64,000 nucleotides of DNA from the NCBI GenBank assembly GCA_049324535.1, contig JBMOOG010000032.1, forward strand, positions 118,313 through 182,312, in the 5' to 3' direction. The DNA comes from JBMOOG01 sp049324535. Its GTDB lineage: Bacteria; Pseudomonadota; Alphaproteobacteria; Rhodobacterales; Rhodobacteraceae. The notes under the pieces were generated by a model. The model saw only the letters and a program-made list of their open reading frames with translations. It was not told the origin of the DNA and did not search any database. Shown piece after piece: positions 40,150 through 49,794 of this stretch. Numbering within the stretch: position 1 is the first letter of the stretch; the number at the start of each line of letters is the position of its first letter. A program made the translations under genes and the position numbers.

Positions 40150-43100
40150 TCAAGCCTCTCCGGCCTCGGCGAGAAGCGCCGCATTGCCGCCCGAGGCGGT
40201 GGTGTCGATGCAGACATGGCGTTCGACCGTCGCATGGCCGCGGTCCGGCATCCCGGTGACAAGGGGCAGGATCGGCCCCGCGCGGTGCGCGAGCGCAAGC
40301 GCGTAGTCGCGCGCCGTCGCCTCGTCGCCCCACCAGAGCGCGCCGGAGAAGCCCGCGAGCCGCGAAAGCGCCGCGGGCGGCAGCCTGGCCTCGACCGCAA
40401 GGCCACCGAGCGCGCGGACTGCCGCCGCCTGGGCGGCGGTGTCGGGGCCGAGGCAGAGGACCGGCGCGCGCCGGTGATGGGAGAGGCGGTTCGACTCGCC
40501 GGTCGGTCCGGGCAGGTCGGCCGTCGCGAGCCGGTCGGGCTGCGGTTGCGCGGCCGCAAGCCGGGCCGCGACCGCTGCCTCGTCCTCCGCGGCCGCCGCC
40601 TCCTCTGCGGCCGCTGCCGCAGACGGTGCCGGGACCCGGCAGAAGCGGGGCAGGTAGTCCGGCCCGCCGGCCTTCGGACCGGTGCCCGAGAGGCCCTCGC
40701 CGCCGAAGGGCTGGCTGCCGACCACGGCGCCGATCTGGTTGCGATTGACGTAGATGTTGCCGGCGCGGACGGCCTTGGTCACCTCCTGCACGCGGCCGTC
40801 GATCCGCGTGTGCAGGCCGAAGGTCAGGCCGTATCCGGTGGCGTTGATCGCCTCGATCACCTGCGCAAGGTCCGGCCCCCGGAACGTGGCCACATGCAGC
40901 ACGGGGCCGAAGATCTCGCGCCGAAGGTCCGCGATCCCGTTCACGCGGATCACGGCCGGGGCGACGAAGTGGCCGCCCTTCGGCGTCGTGAGCTGGCGCA
41001 GAAGCCGCCCGTCGCGCCGCGCGGCCTCGACATGCGCGCGCACGCCGGCCTCGGCCTCGGCGTCGATCAGCGGGCCGACGTCGGTGGAAAGATCCCAGGG
41101 ATCGCCGAGCCGCAGTTCCTCCATCGCGCCGAGGAGCATCGTGGTCAGAGGCTCGGCGATGTCCTCCTGCACATAGAGGCAGCGCAGCGCCGAACAGCGC
41201 TGTCCGGCCGACTGGAAGGCCGAGGCGAGGATGTCGCGCACCGCCTGTTCGGGAAGCGCGGTCGAATCCACGACCATCGCGTTGAGGCCGCCGGTCTCGG
41301 CGATGAGTGGCGCGCCGGGCGCGAGGTGCCGCGCCATGGCCCGCCGGATGATCTGCGCCGTCTCGGTGGACCCGGTGAAGACCACGCCCGAGACGCGCGG
41401 GTCCGAGGTGATGGCCGCGCCGACGGTGGCCCCGTCGCCCGGCAGAAGTTGCAGGGCGTCGCGGGACACCCCCGCCTGATGCAGGTGGCGGATGGCCCGC
41501 GCGGCGACAAGCGGGGTCTGCTCGGCCGGCTTGGCGAGCACCGCGTGGCCCGCGGCGAGCGCCGCCGCGACCTGGCCCGAGAAGATCGCGAGCGGGAAAT
41601 TCCACGGGCTGATGCAGGCGAAGGCGCCCGGCTCGGGCGCGTCCTCGGCCCGATCGGCGTAGTAGCGCAGGAAATCGGCCGCCTCGCGCAGTTCCGAGAC
41701 GGCATCGGGCAGCGTCTTTCCGGCCTCGCGGGCGAGGATCGCGAAGAGCGCGCCGTAGTCCTGTTCATAGAGATCCGCGGCCCGTCGCAGGACGGCTGCG
41801 CGTTCGGCGACCGGCGCGCGCCACGGCCGGGCCGCGGCCAGCGCCGCTTCGATCTCGGCGTCGCGGGTTTCCTGCACGGTGCCGACCACGGCGCCCGTGG
41901 CCGGGTTCAGCACCCTGTGCGTCGGCCCCGCGGGCACGGGCACCGCAAGCAGGGGCGCGGCCTCGAAGAGCGCCGAGGCGAAGGGCGCGCGCGCCGCCTC
42001 GATGCGGCCAAGCGTCGGGATGTCGGTCAGATCGAAGCCCTGCGCGTTGCGCCGTCCGGGAAGGAAGAGGTCGGGGCCGCGGCGGATGGCCGGGCTCGGG
42101 ATCGCCGCGGGCGCAAGCCGGTCGAGCGCCGTGAGCGGGCAGGCCGCCACCCGCTCGGCCGGAACCGAGGCATCGACGATCTGGTGAACGAAGGACGAGT
42201 TCGCACCGTTTTCCAGAAGCCTGCGCACCAGATAGGCAAGCAGGTCCCGGTGCGCCCCCACCGGGGCATAGATCCGGCAGCGCGTGCCTTCGTCGGCGTG
42301 CACGATGTCATGGAGCCGCTCGCCCATGCCGTGAAGGCGCTGGAACTCGAAGGCCTCGAACGGCACCGCGGAGGCGCGCGCCATGTGCAGCAGGGCTGCG
42401 ACGGTGTGGGCGTTGTGGGTGGCGAACTGCGGATAGATGCGCCCGGTCATGCCCAGAAGCTTGCGCGCGTTCGCAAGGTAGCTTGCATCCGTGGCCTCCT
42501 TTCGGGTGAACACCGGAAAGTCGGACAGCCCCAGCACCTGCGCGCGCTTGATCTCGGCGTCCCAGTAGGCGCCCTTGACCAGCCGCACCATGATCCTGCG
42601 ACCGAGCCGGGTGGCCAGCGCGTGCAACCCGTCGATCACCGCCCCGGCGCGCCGCCCGTAGGCCTGCACCACGACGCCGAAACCGTCCCAGCCCGCCAGG
42701 GCCTCGTCGGCCAGGACCGCCTCGATCACCCGCAGCGACAGGGTCAGGCGGTCGGCCTCCTCGGCGTCGATGTTGAAGCCCATGCCCGCGCGCGCCGCCT
42801 GCGCGGCCAGATCGCGCACGACCGGCACGAGTTCCGCCATGACCCGGGTTTCCTGCGCGACCTCGTAGCGCGGATGCAGCGCCGAGAGCTTGACCGATAT
42901 GCCGGGGTTGGCCCGGATGTCGCCCTTGTCGCAGGCCGAAGCGATCGCGCCGATCGCGGCGGCGTAGGCCTCGCGGTAGCGGCGGGCATCGGCCCCGGTG
43001 CGCGCGGCCTCGCCCAGCATGTCGTAGCTGTAGGTGTATCCCTGCGCCTCCAGCGTCCGGGCCCGCTCCATGGCCGCACCGATGGTCTCGCCCAGCACGA

Positions 43101-43599
43101 ACTGCCGGCCCATCTCCTTCATGGCGCGGGCCACGGCCGCCCGGATCACCGGTTCGCCCAACCGTTTCAGCGCGGCCCGCAGGTGTCCGACGACCCCCGG
43201 TTCGCGATCGTCGAGCACCCGGCCGGTCAGCATCAGCGCCCAGGTCGAGGCGTTGACCAGCGGCGAGGCCGAGCGCCCGAGGTGCCGCCCCCAGTCCGAG
43301 GGCGCGATCTTGTCCTCGATCAGCGCGTCCATCGTCTCGGCGTCCGGCACCCGCAGCAGCGCCTCGGCCAGGCACATGAGCGCGATACCCTCGTCGGTCG
43401 AAAGCCCGTATTCGGCCAGGAACACCTCCATCAGGCCCGGCCGGGTGTCGGCGCGGATGCGCGTCACCAGATCGGCCCCCCGCGCCGTGATCGCCGCCCG
43501 CGCGTCGGCGTCAAGCCCGGCCTCCTCGGACAGACGGGGAACGAGATCCGCCTCGGGGGTCAGGGTGCCGGTTTCGACGGCGGTCCAGAGATCGTGCAT
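40150..43599 (-). CDS. putA: Bifunctional proline dehydrogenase / P5C dehydrogenase
   Basis: A 1149-residue PutA that oxidises proline to glutamate. The proline dehydrogenase barrel (about residues 140-440) shows GFNIDAEEADRL and VRLVKGAYWDAEIKRAQ. The P5C dehydrogenase (about 500-950) shows AETGGLNAM with the general base Glu and SAGQRCSALR with the catalytic Cys. A C-terminal domain of about 180 residues follows, as in long PutAs. There is no ribbon-helix-helix at the N terminus, so it is not self-repressing. The ATG at 43599 has AGGAG upstream. Confidence 0.96.
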   Translation of the reverse strand: MHDLWTAVETGTLTPEADLVPRLSEEAGLDADARAAITARGADLVTRIRADTRPGLMEVFLAEYGLSTDEGIALMCLAEALLRVPDAETMDALIEDKIAPSDWGRHLGRSASPLVNASTWALMLTGRVLDDREPGVVGHLRAALKRLGEPVIRAAVARAMKEMGRQFVLGETIGAAMERARTLEAQGYTYSYDMLGEAARTGADARRYREAYAAAIGAIASACDKGDIRANPGISVKLSALHPRYEVAQETRVMAELVPVVRDLAAQAARAGMGFNIDAEEADRLTLSLRVIEAVLADEALAGWDGFGVVVQAYGRRAGAVIDGLHALATRLGRRIMVRLVKGAYWDAEIKRAQVLGLSDFPVFTRKEATDASYLANARKLLGMTGRIYPQFATHNAHTVAALLHMARASAVPFEAFEFQRLHGMGERLHDIVHADEGTRCRIYAPVGAHRDLLAYLVRRLLENGANSSFVHQIVDASVPAERVAACPLTALDRLAPAAIPSPAIRRGPDLFLPGRRNAQGFDLTDIPTLGRIEAARAPFASALFEAAPLLAVPVPAGPTHRVLNPATGAVVGTVQETRDAEIEAALAAARPWRAPVAERAAVLRRAADLYEQDYGALFAILAREAGKTLPDAVSELREAADFLRYYADRAEDAPEPGAFACISPWNFPLAIFSGQVAAALAAGHAVLAKPAEQTPLVAARAIRHLHQAGVSRDALQLLPGDGATVGAAITSDPRVSGVVFTGSTETAQIIRRAMARHLAPGAPLIAETGGLNAMVVDSTALPEQAVRDILASAFQSAGQRCSALRCLYVQEDIAEPLTTMLLGAMEELRLGDPWDLSTDVGPLIDAEAEAGVRAHVEAARRDGRLLRQLTTPKGGHFVAPAVIRVNGIADLRREIFGPVLHVATFRGPDLAQVIEAINATGYGLTFGLHTRIDGRVQEVTKAVRAGNIYVNRNQIGAVVGSQPFGGEGLSGTGPKAGGPDYLPRFCRVPAPSAAAAAEEAAAAEDEAAVAARLAAAQPQPDRLATADLPGPTGESNRLSHHRRAPVLCLGPDTAAQAAAVRALGGLAVEARLPPAALSRLAGFSGALWWGDEATARDYALALAHRAGPILPLVTGMPDRGHATVERHVCIDTTASGGNAALLAEAGEA

Positions 43600-43703
43600 G
43601 GTGGTCTCCTGTCGGATGACCCATGATAGCCGCATTCGGCAAGTCATGCTGACTGAAATTGTGCTAAAGGCAGGCGAAATGAATCGATAATCAGGGGCAT
43701 GAC

Positions 43704-44168
43704 ATGCCGAATGGACTTCCCGAGCTTGACGGATTCGACCGCGCCATCCTGCGCGAACTCTCGGCAGACGGCCGGCTGCCGGTGGTCGAGCTCGCCCGCC
43801 GCATCGGCCTGAGCAAGACACCCACTCAGGCGCGGGTCCGCCGGCTTGAGGAACTGGGCGTCATCGCCGGCTACCGCGCCGTGCTGTCGCCCATCCGCAT
43901 GGGGCTTGCGCATGTGGCCTTCGTCGAGGTGCGGCTCTCGGACACGCGCGAGGCGGCGCTCCAGGCCTTCAACCGCGCGGTCCGCGCGCTGCCCGAGGTC
44001 GAGGAATGCCACATGATGGCGGCGGCCTTCGACTATCTGCTGAAGGTGCGCACGTCGGACATCGGCGACTACCGCCGGGTGCTGGGCGAACGGATCTCGG
44101 CGCTGCCGCATGTCGCGGCGACCTCGACCTATGTGGCCATGGAGGCGGTGAAGGACACCGGCCTGTGA
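43704..44168 (+). CDS. putR: Lrp-family activator of putA
   Basis: A 154-residue Lrp/AsnC regulator with N-terminal HTH (FDRAILRELSADGRLPVVEL, SKTPTQARVRRLEELG) and a C-terminal RAM domain (VEECHMMAAAFDYLLKVRT). Divergent from putA across 104 bp. This is the arrangement of Rhodobacter capsulatus PutR, a proline-responsive activator of putA. Confidence 0.92.
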   Translation: MPNGLPELDGFDRAILRELSADGRLPVVELARRIGLSKTPTQARVRRLEELGVIAGYRAVLSPIRMGLAHVAFVEVRLSDTREAALQAFNRAVRALPEVEECHMMAAAFDYLLKVRTSDIGDYRRVLGERISALPHVAATSTYVAMEAVKDTGL

Positions 44169-44225
44169 CCGGCGAGGGCCGGGCAGGACCTCGCGACCGT
44201 TCCCAGCGCGACGCGCCCCCGGGGT

Positions 44226-45440
44226 TCAGGGACGGGCCTCGGCCACGATCTCGTCGCCGGCGATGAGCCGCAGGCCGCCGCCCTCGGCGATGTCGAAACG
44301 GGTCACCCGCGACAGCATCGCGTAGAACTCGCGCTCGAGCGCCATCAGCGGGTCGGGGCAGGCCATGCGGGTGCCGGCCGCGGGACCGAAGGTCAGGGAC
44401 TCGCCGGTCAGCGTGTAGGATCCGACGTAGCGGTTGCAGGCGGAGCGGCCCGCGACCCGGCCCGCGCCGTCGAAGCGCAGGGTGATCTCGGCGCCATCCG
44501 GCACCGGCGACCCGTCAAGGCTCGTCACGCGCCACTCCGGCCCGCGCAGAAGCACCGCCGGATCGCCGCCACAGCCCTTGAGCATCGCGTCCCCCTGTTG
44601 CAGGACCACCGTCTGTGGGTGCGGCATTCCGGTCATGGCGTCAAGGCAGGGCGCCTCGGTCACGCGCAGGACCAGCCCCTTGTCGGCGATGTCGAACCGG
44701 CGGGTGTCGCCCTCGGTCACGGCATCGGGCAGGGTTGCGGTCACCGTGCCCTCGGTCCCGAGCCGGGCCAGAGACAACTGGCCGTTGGCGATGGTCACCT
44801 GCCACGAGGGCTCGTTGCCCCCGGCGCGCCAGGGCTTCGGATCCGGCATGGCGATGCGGCAGGGGCCGAAGGTCGCGTCGGCGAGGCGGACGGTCCAGTC
44901 GGGGCCCGCGCGCTCGATCCGGTTGCCCGCACCATCGCCGTAGCCCGCCCCGCCGGGATCCCGGGCAAGGTCGAGCACCCTCGGGCCGAGATGCAGGCGC
45001 GCGGACTCCGCCCCGAGTTCGACGCCGAAGGACGCGGTCCCGCAGTCAAGGAGCTCGGGACCGAAGGCGCTGTGGGCGAAGAGGAGCAGATCGCCGGTGT
45101 CCTCCGCGCGCTGGCCCGCCGCGATCGCGACCGGCTGCCCGATCCAGGCGGGGCGGCCGGCCACGACGATCGCCGCACGCAGCGTCAGGTCGATGTCGTC
45201 CGGCGCCTCGATGCGGAAGGGCAGGGGCACCTGCGCGCCCATCGTGCCGGTCCGCGCCTGCGCGGCGACGGCTCCGTCCGCGTCCCGAGCTTCGATCACC
45301 ACCTCGGCGTCCGGGGGCAGCGCGATCCGCTGGACATAGCTCAGCGTGCCGGCGATCTCGCGGGCGGCCACGGGGGCCGCGACCGGTGCGGCGAGAGCGG
45401 CGGAAAGGATGGCGGGTGCAAGGCGCGGCAGGCGGGGCAT
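44226..45440 (-). CDS. Secreted YbaY/META-domain envelope protein
   Basis: A 404-residue exported protein of three parts. A signal peptide covers about 1-26. A YbaY-like beta domain (about 28-110, ISGTL-type start IAGTLSYVQRIALPPDAEV) follows, then a middle domain with the GGNEPSWQVTI motif of COG3650 proteins. A C-terminal META domain (about 310-400) has CNRYVGSYTLTGESLTF and TRMACPDPL. META proteins are linked to heat or outer-membrane stress. The frame opens at 45494, but the signal peptide begins at the ATG at 45440. Confidence 0.82.
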   Translation of the reverse strand: MPRLPRLAPAILSAALAAPVAAPVAAREIAGTLSYVQRIALPPDAEVVIEARDADGAVAAQARTGTMGAQVPLPFRIEAPDDIDLTLRAAIVVAGRPAWIGQPVAIAAGQRAEDTGDLLLFAHSAFGPELLDCGTASFGVELGAESARLHLGPRVLDLARDPGGAGYGDGAGNRIERAGPDWTVRLADATFGPCRIAMPDPKPWRAGGNEPSWQVTIANGQLSLARLGTEGTVTATLPDAVTEGDTRRFDIADKGLVLRVTEAPCLDAMTGMPHPQTVVLQQGDAMLKGCGGDPAVLLRGPEWRVTSLDGSPVPDGAEITLRFDGAGRVAGRSACNRYVGSYTLTGESLTFGPAAGTRMACPDPLMALEREFYAMLSRVTRFDIAEGGGLRLIAGDEIVAEARP

Positions 45441-45539
45441 GGACGGTCCTCCCTCGGGTGCGCCCGAGACTATCGCCAGTCGGTGACAGCGCAAAGACCG
45501 GCCTTTACCAGACCTCGCGGCCCGCTATGGTCGCCCGGT

Positions 45540-45625
45540 GCCCGCGTGGTGGAATGGCAGACACAAGGGACTTAAAATCCCCAGGCCGCAAGGCCGTGCC
45601 GGTTCAAGTCCGGCCGCGGGCACCA
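45540..45625 (+). tRNA. tRNA-Leu (TAA)
   Basis: An 86-nt class II tRNA. Acceptor GCCCGCG pairs with CGCGGGC, discriminator A and CCA encoded. The anticodon loop CTTAAAA gives TAA. The long variable arm CCGCAAGG and T-loop TTCAAGT are typical. It reads UUA/UUG leucine codons, rare at this GC content. Confidence 0.96.
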
Positions 45626-45797
45626 GCGCCGGAGGGCGATTGCGCTTGCAAAAGCAGGCGTTTTGCGGCATTGCATCCGCGCGACGTTGCCTACATCGAC
45701 CACGATGCCTCCTTCGGGACGCAGTCAAGCGATCTGGTCTGACTGCGCCAAGGCCGCCGCACTTCCGCGGGCGGCACCACTGCTTAGGAGACACACG

Positions 45798-46004
45798 ATG
45801 GCCACTGGCTCCGTGAAATGGTTCAACGCCACCAAGGGTTTCGGCTTCATCGCCCCCGATGGCGGCAAGAAGGACGTGTTCGTCCACATCACCGCGCTCG
45901 AGCGCGCGGGCCTGCGCGAACTGAAGGATGGCCAGAAGGTCACCTTCGACATCGAAGCCGGCCGTGACGGCCGCGAAAGCGCGACCAACCTGAAGCTCGC
46001 CTGA
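45798..46004 (+). CDS. Cold-shock domain protein
   Basis: A 68-residue CspA-type nucleic-acid chaperone with RNP1 KGFGFI and RNP2 VFVHI. The typical start is MATGSVKWFN. AGGAGA lies 7 nt before the ATG. About 170 nt of untranslated sequence separates it from tRNA-Leu, in line with the long leaders of csp genes. A perfect terminator hairpin follows. Confidence 0.95.
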   Translation: MATGSVKWFNATKGFGFIAPDGGKKDVFVHITALERAGLRELKDGQKVTFDIEAGRDGRESATNLKLA

Positions 46005-46020
46005 TTCCAGGCCGGCCACC

Positions 46021-46048
46021 GCCGGGCGCGCACCATGCCGCGCCCGGC
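46021..46048 (+). terminator. Terminator hairpin of the cold-shock gene
   Basis: GCCGGGCGCG pairs perfectly with CGCGCCCGGC (10 bp) across an 8-nt loop, followed by GTCCTTCC. It lies 16 nt after the csp stop. The U-tract is poor. Confidence 0.65.
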
Positions 46049-46184
46049 GTCCTTCCCGACGGACCGCCGCGCCGCGATCGCGGTCCGATTGTAACGGGTA
46101 CATGATAACCGGCTCCGGCCTCTGGCCCCGGACCCGCCCTTGCGCCAGAGTGTGCGCCGCCGCGTCCCCGGCCGGAACCCGCAC

Positions 46185-47375
46185 ATGACAAGCCAGACCA
46201 CCGACAGATCCCAGGATGCCGCCTACATGGTGCTGATGGCGGTCAGCCTGTGCCATTTCGTCAACGACGTGATGCAGTCGCTGCTGGCGGCGATCTATCC
46301 GCTTCTGCATGCCGAGTTCGCGCTGGACTACTGGCAGATCGGCCTTCTGACCTTCGCCTTCCAGGGCACGGCCTCGCTCCTGCAGCCCGTGGTGGGCAGC
46401 GTGACCGACCGCCGGCCGTTTCCGCAGTCGCTGACCATCGGCATGGGGTCGTCCTTCCTGGGCCTGCTGCTTCTGGGCAATGCCAGCCAGTATGCCGCGC
46501 TCTTTGCGGGCGCCATGCTGATCGGCGTGGGCTCGGCCATCTTCCACCCCGAGGCGTCGCGGGTGGCGCGCCTCGCGTCGGGGGGGCGCTACGGCACCGC
46601 GCAGTCGCTGTTCCAGGTGGGCGGGAATTTCGGATCCTCGGCCGGACCGCTTCTGGCCGCCTTCCTCGTCGTGCCCTTCGGCCGGCCGGTCATCGCCTGG
46701 CTTTCCGTGATCGCGCTGGCCGGAATGGCGATCCTGTGGCGGGTGGGCGGCTGGTATGCCCGCCATCACCGCAGCCGGGCCGCGGCCACGCGCAAGGCGG
46801 TGCCCCTGCCGCGCCGCAAGGTCGCCGTGGCGCTGGTCGTGCTGGCGATGCTGGTCTTCACCAAGAACATCTACACGGCCTCGATCTCGAGCTACTACAC
46901 CTTCTTCCTGATCGAACGCTTCGGCCTTTCGACGCAGTCGTCGCAGCTGATGCTGTTCCTCTATCTCGCCGCGATGGCGGTGGGGGTCGCGATCGGCGGA
47001 CCGCTGGGCGACCGCGTCGGGCCGCTCGCGGTCATCTGGATCTCGATCCTGGGCATCCTGCCCTTCACCCTGGCGCTGCCCTACGCAAACCTCTTCTGGA
47101 CCGGCGTCCTGACGGTGGCCATCGGCATCATCCTGGCGTCGGCCTTCCCCGCGATCGTGGTCTTTGCCCAGGAACTGGTGCCCGGTCGGGTCGGGACCAT
47201 TGCGGGGGTCTTCTTCGGCTTCGCCTTCGGCATGGGCGGCATCGCCGCCGCGGTGCTGGGGGTCCTGGCCGACAGCTGGGGGATCGAGGCCGTCTACCGG
47301 ATCTGTTCGTTCCTGCCGCTGATGGGCCTTCTGACCATCTTCCTTCCGCGCCGGGCGGCGCTTGCGGGGCTCTGA
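46185..47375 (+). CDS. MFS transporter, fosmidomycin-resistance (Fsr) type
   Basis: A 396-residue MFS exporter with 12 hydrophobic helices. Fsr-like segments: LCHFVNDVMQSLLAAIYPLL at TM1, the motif GVGSAIFHPEASRVARLASG, and FQVGGNFGSSAGPLLAAFLV. Fsr relatives export fosmidomycin and other small compounds; the natural substrate is unknown. The ATG at 46185 sits just after CCGGAACCCGCAC with no strong ribosome site. Convergent with metG. Confidence 0.85.
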   Translation: MTSQTTDRSQDAAYMVLMAVSLCHFVNDVMQSLLAAIYPLLHAEFALDYWQIGLLTFAFQGTASLLQPVVGSVTDRRPFPQSLTIGMGSSFLGLLLLGNASQYAALFAGAMLIGVGSAIFHPEASRVARLASGGRYGTAQSLFQVGGNFGSSAGPLLAAFLVVPFGRPVIAWLSVIALAGMAILWRVGGWYARHHRSRAAATRKAVPLPRRKVAVALVVLAMLVFTKNIYTASISSYYTFFLIERFGLSTQSSQLMLFLYLAAMAVGVAIGGPLGDRVGPLAVIWISILGILPFTLALPYANLFWTGVLTVAIGIILASAFPAIVVFAQELVPGRVGTIAGVFFGFAFGMGGIAAAVLGVLADSWGIEAVYRICSFLPLMGLLTIFLPRRAALAGL

Positions 47376-47393
47376 GCCCCGCAGGTCGGACCC

Positions 47394-49112
47394 TCAGGTC
47401 CGCACGCCGGCGAACCTCTGCTGCCAGTCTTCCCGTTCCTCGTCCGCGATCTTGCGGAACAGAACCTCCGGGGTGGTGAAGGCGTGGCCGGGGGGCAGGA
47501 CGGCCAGCGCCTGCGCGACGTCGCCGGGCCAGCTCCGGTCCTCGGTGCCGAGGGCCGACAGGATCGCAGCCGAGGCGTCCGGGATGAAGGGCGCGGACAG
47601 CACCGCGTAGAGACGGGTGAGGTTCAGCCCGAGACGGGTCTGCGCCGCCGCCGCCGCCGGATCGGTCTTGTGCACCGTCCAGGGCGCGGCGGATTGCAGG
47701 TATTCGTTGCCCGCGACCCAGATCGCGCGAAGCTCGGTGGCGGCCTTGCGGACCTCCATCGCCTCCATGGTCGCCTCGTAGGCGCCGATGCGCGCGGTCA
47801 GCTCGGCGATCAGCGCCTCTTCCCGCGGTCCCCAGTCACCGCCGTCGGGCACCGCCTCGCCGAACTTCGACCGGCAGAACTTGGTGATGCGGCTGACGAA
47901 GTTGCCCAGCACGTCGGCCAGATCCTTGTTCACGCTGGTCTGGAAGTTCTCCCAGGTGAATTCGCTGTCCGAGGTCTCGGGCGCATGGCTGAGGAGCCAC
48001 CAGCGCCAGTAGTCCGCCGGCAGGATCGACAGCGCCTGATCCATGAACACGCCCCGGCCCTGGCTGGTCGAGAACTGGCCGCCGTCATAGTTCAGGTAGT
48101 TGAACGACTTGATGTAGTCCACAAGCTTCCACGGCTCGGCCGATCCCATGATCGTCGCGGGGAAGGACAGCGTGTGGAAGGGCACGTTGTCCTTGCCCAT
48201 GAACTGCACGTAGCGCACGTCGGCCGCGCCCCGGTCGGTGCGCCACCAGCGCTCCCAGGCGCTGTCCGGGTGGTGATGGCGGTCGGCCCATTCGGCGGTC
48301 GCGGCGATGTATTCGATGGGCGCGTCGAACCAGACGTAGAAGACCTTGCCCTCCATCCCCTCCCAGGGGGCGCCGGGAAACTGCGCCGGAACCCCCCAGC
48401 TCAGGTCACGGGTGATGCCGCGATCCTGCAGGCCCTCGCCGTCGTTCAGCCATTTCTTCGCGATCGAGGTGGTCAGCACCGGCCAGTCGGTCTTGGACTC
48501 GATCCACGCCTCGAGTTTATCCCTCATCGCCCTCTGGCGCAGGAAGAGATGCCGCGTCTCGCGCAGCTCGAGCCGGGTCGAGCCCGAGATCGCCGAACGC
48601 GGATGGATGAGGTCGGTGGGGTCGAGCTGCTTGGTGCAGTTCTCGCACTGGTCGCCGCGGGCCTTCTCGTAGCCGCAGTTGGGGCAGGTGCCCTCGATGT
48701 AGCGGTCCGGGAGGAAACGATCATCGTCGAGCGAGAAGAACTGTTTCTCAGCGCGCACCTCGATCAGCCCTTCCTCACCGAGACGGCGGGCGAAGTGCTG
48801 GGTCAGGGCGTGGTTGCGGGCACTGGACGACCGGCCGAAGTGGTCGAAGGACAGACGGAAGCCCTGCGCCAGCCCGGCCTGCACCTCGTGCATTTCGGCG
48901 CAGTATTGCGCGACGGGCTTTCCGGCCTTGGCGGCGGCAAGCTCGGCGGGCGTGCCGTGCTCGTCGGTGGCGCAGATGAACATCACCTCATGGCCGCGGG
49001 CGCGCATGTAACGGGCATAGAGATCGGCCGGAAGCTGGCTGCCGACCAGATTGCCCAGGTGCTTGATCCCGTTGATGTAGGGGATCGCCGAAGTGATCAG
49101 AATCCGTGCCAT
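47394..49112 (-). CDS. metG: Methionyl-tRNA synthetase
   Basis: A 572-residue class Ia synthetase. The HIGH-like motif is GIKHLGNLVGSQ, the zinc knuckle CPNCGYEKARGDQCENC, the KMSKS-equivalent loop FSTSQGRGVF (an FSTS variant common in MetG1 proteins), and an anticodon-binding helical domain at the C terminus. No C-terminal tRNA-binding (Arc1p-like) dimerisation domain is present. The ATG at 49112 begins MARILITSAIPY, the usual N terminus. Confidence 0.96.
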   Translation of the reverse strand: MARILITSAIPYINGIKHLGNLVGSQLPADLYARYMRARGHEVMFICATDEHGTPAELAAAKAGKPVAQYCAEMHEVQAGLAQGFRLSFDHFGRSSSARNHALTQHFARRLGEEGLIEVRAEKQFFSLDDDRFLPDRYIEGTCPNCGYEKARGDQCENCTKQLDPTDLIHPRSAISGSTRLELRETRHLFLRQRAMRDKLEAWIESKTDWPVLTTSIAKKWLNDGEGLQDRGITRDLSWGVPAQFPGAPWEGMEGKVFYVWFDAPIEYIAATAEWADRHHHPDSAWERWWRTDRGAADVRYVQFMGKDNVPFHTLSFPATIMGSAEPWKLVDYIKSFNYLNYDGGQFSTSQGRGVFMDQALSILPADYWRWWLLSHAPETSDSEFTWENFQTSVNKDLADVLGNFVSRITKFCRSKFGEAVPDGGDWGPREEALIAELTARIGAYEATMEAMEVRKAATELRAIWVAGNEYLQSAAPWTVHKTDPAAAAAQTRLGLNLTRLYAVLSAPFIPDASAAILSALGTEDRSWPGDVAQALAVLPPGHAFTTPEVLFRKIADEEREDWQQRFAGVRT

Positions 49113-49294
49113 GCGCGCGCCCTTGGATGACGTCCGGCGCCCATTTAGCCGCTTGAACGGCCAAGGGCCAGTGCCAAGCGCCGCCTCGCGCTGTCCCCCT
49201 CGCCGCCCCCGGCGGCCGACCCGCGACAAAAGGACGCGACAGATCGCGAAAATCGCCTATCCGGATCTGACGGCCGATCAAGGGAAGAGCACCC

Positions 49295-49726
49295 ATGAAA
49301 CGCGCATTCATCGCCCTCGCCGTCCTGGCCGCCACCACCAGCCTCGCGCTGGCCGAGGGAAAGCACCACAAGGTCGCGATCCATGTCGACCAGAACGACC
49401 CCGCGGTGCTGAACATGGCGCTGAACAACGTCCAGAACCTCGCGTCGTATTACAAGTCGCAGGGCGATACCGTCGACGTCGAGGTGGTGGCCTACGGGCC
49501 GGGGCTGGTCATGTACACGGCCGACAGCCCGGTGAAGGACCGCTTCGGCCAGATGCACATGGAGATGGACAACCTCGCCTTCGCCGCCTGCGGCAACTCG
49601 CTGGCCGGGATGGAGAAGAAGGCCGGCAAGACGATCGACCTCATCCCCTAGGCCACCGTTATGCCCTCGGGCGTGGTGCGGCTGACCGAGCTTCAGGAAA
49701 GCGGTTACACCTAAATCCGTCCATGA
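49295..49726 (+). pseudogene. DsrE-family periplasmic protein, disrupted by two nonsense codons
   Basis: The frame encodes a signal peptide (about 1-20) and a DsrE-like domain of 118 residues ending LIP, then TAG at 49649. The same frame continues with ATVMPSGVVRLTELQESGYT, TAA at 49712, then IRP and TGA at 49724. That continuation is the conserved C-terminal strand of the family (PSGVVRL...LQE.GY.YI.P). Single-base changes, probably GAG to TAG and TAC/TAT to TAA, fit both stops. Loss of the last 25 residues should remove a core strand. Two sequencing errors are a less likely explanation. Confidence 0.72.
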
Positions 49727-49794
49727 TCTCGCCCTGATCCCTTGCCCCCGCCGCCCGCGCCGCTAGCTTGCGCGGGCGACACAGGAGGGACAGG

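Noticed and set aside
40216..43626. A 1136-codon plus-strand frame opposite putA
   Set aside because: Same pattern: it mirrors a conserved enzyme and has no domain of its own.
49649..49651. TAG in the DsrE gene as a pyrrolysine or read-through codon
   Set aside because: A second stop (TAA) follows in the same frame, no pyrrolysine genes are visible, and the MttB-like gene in this window has no amber codon.
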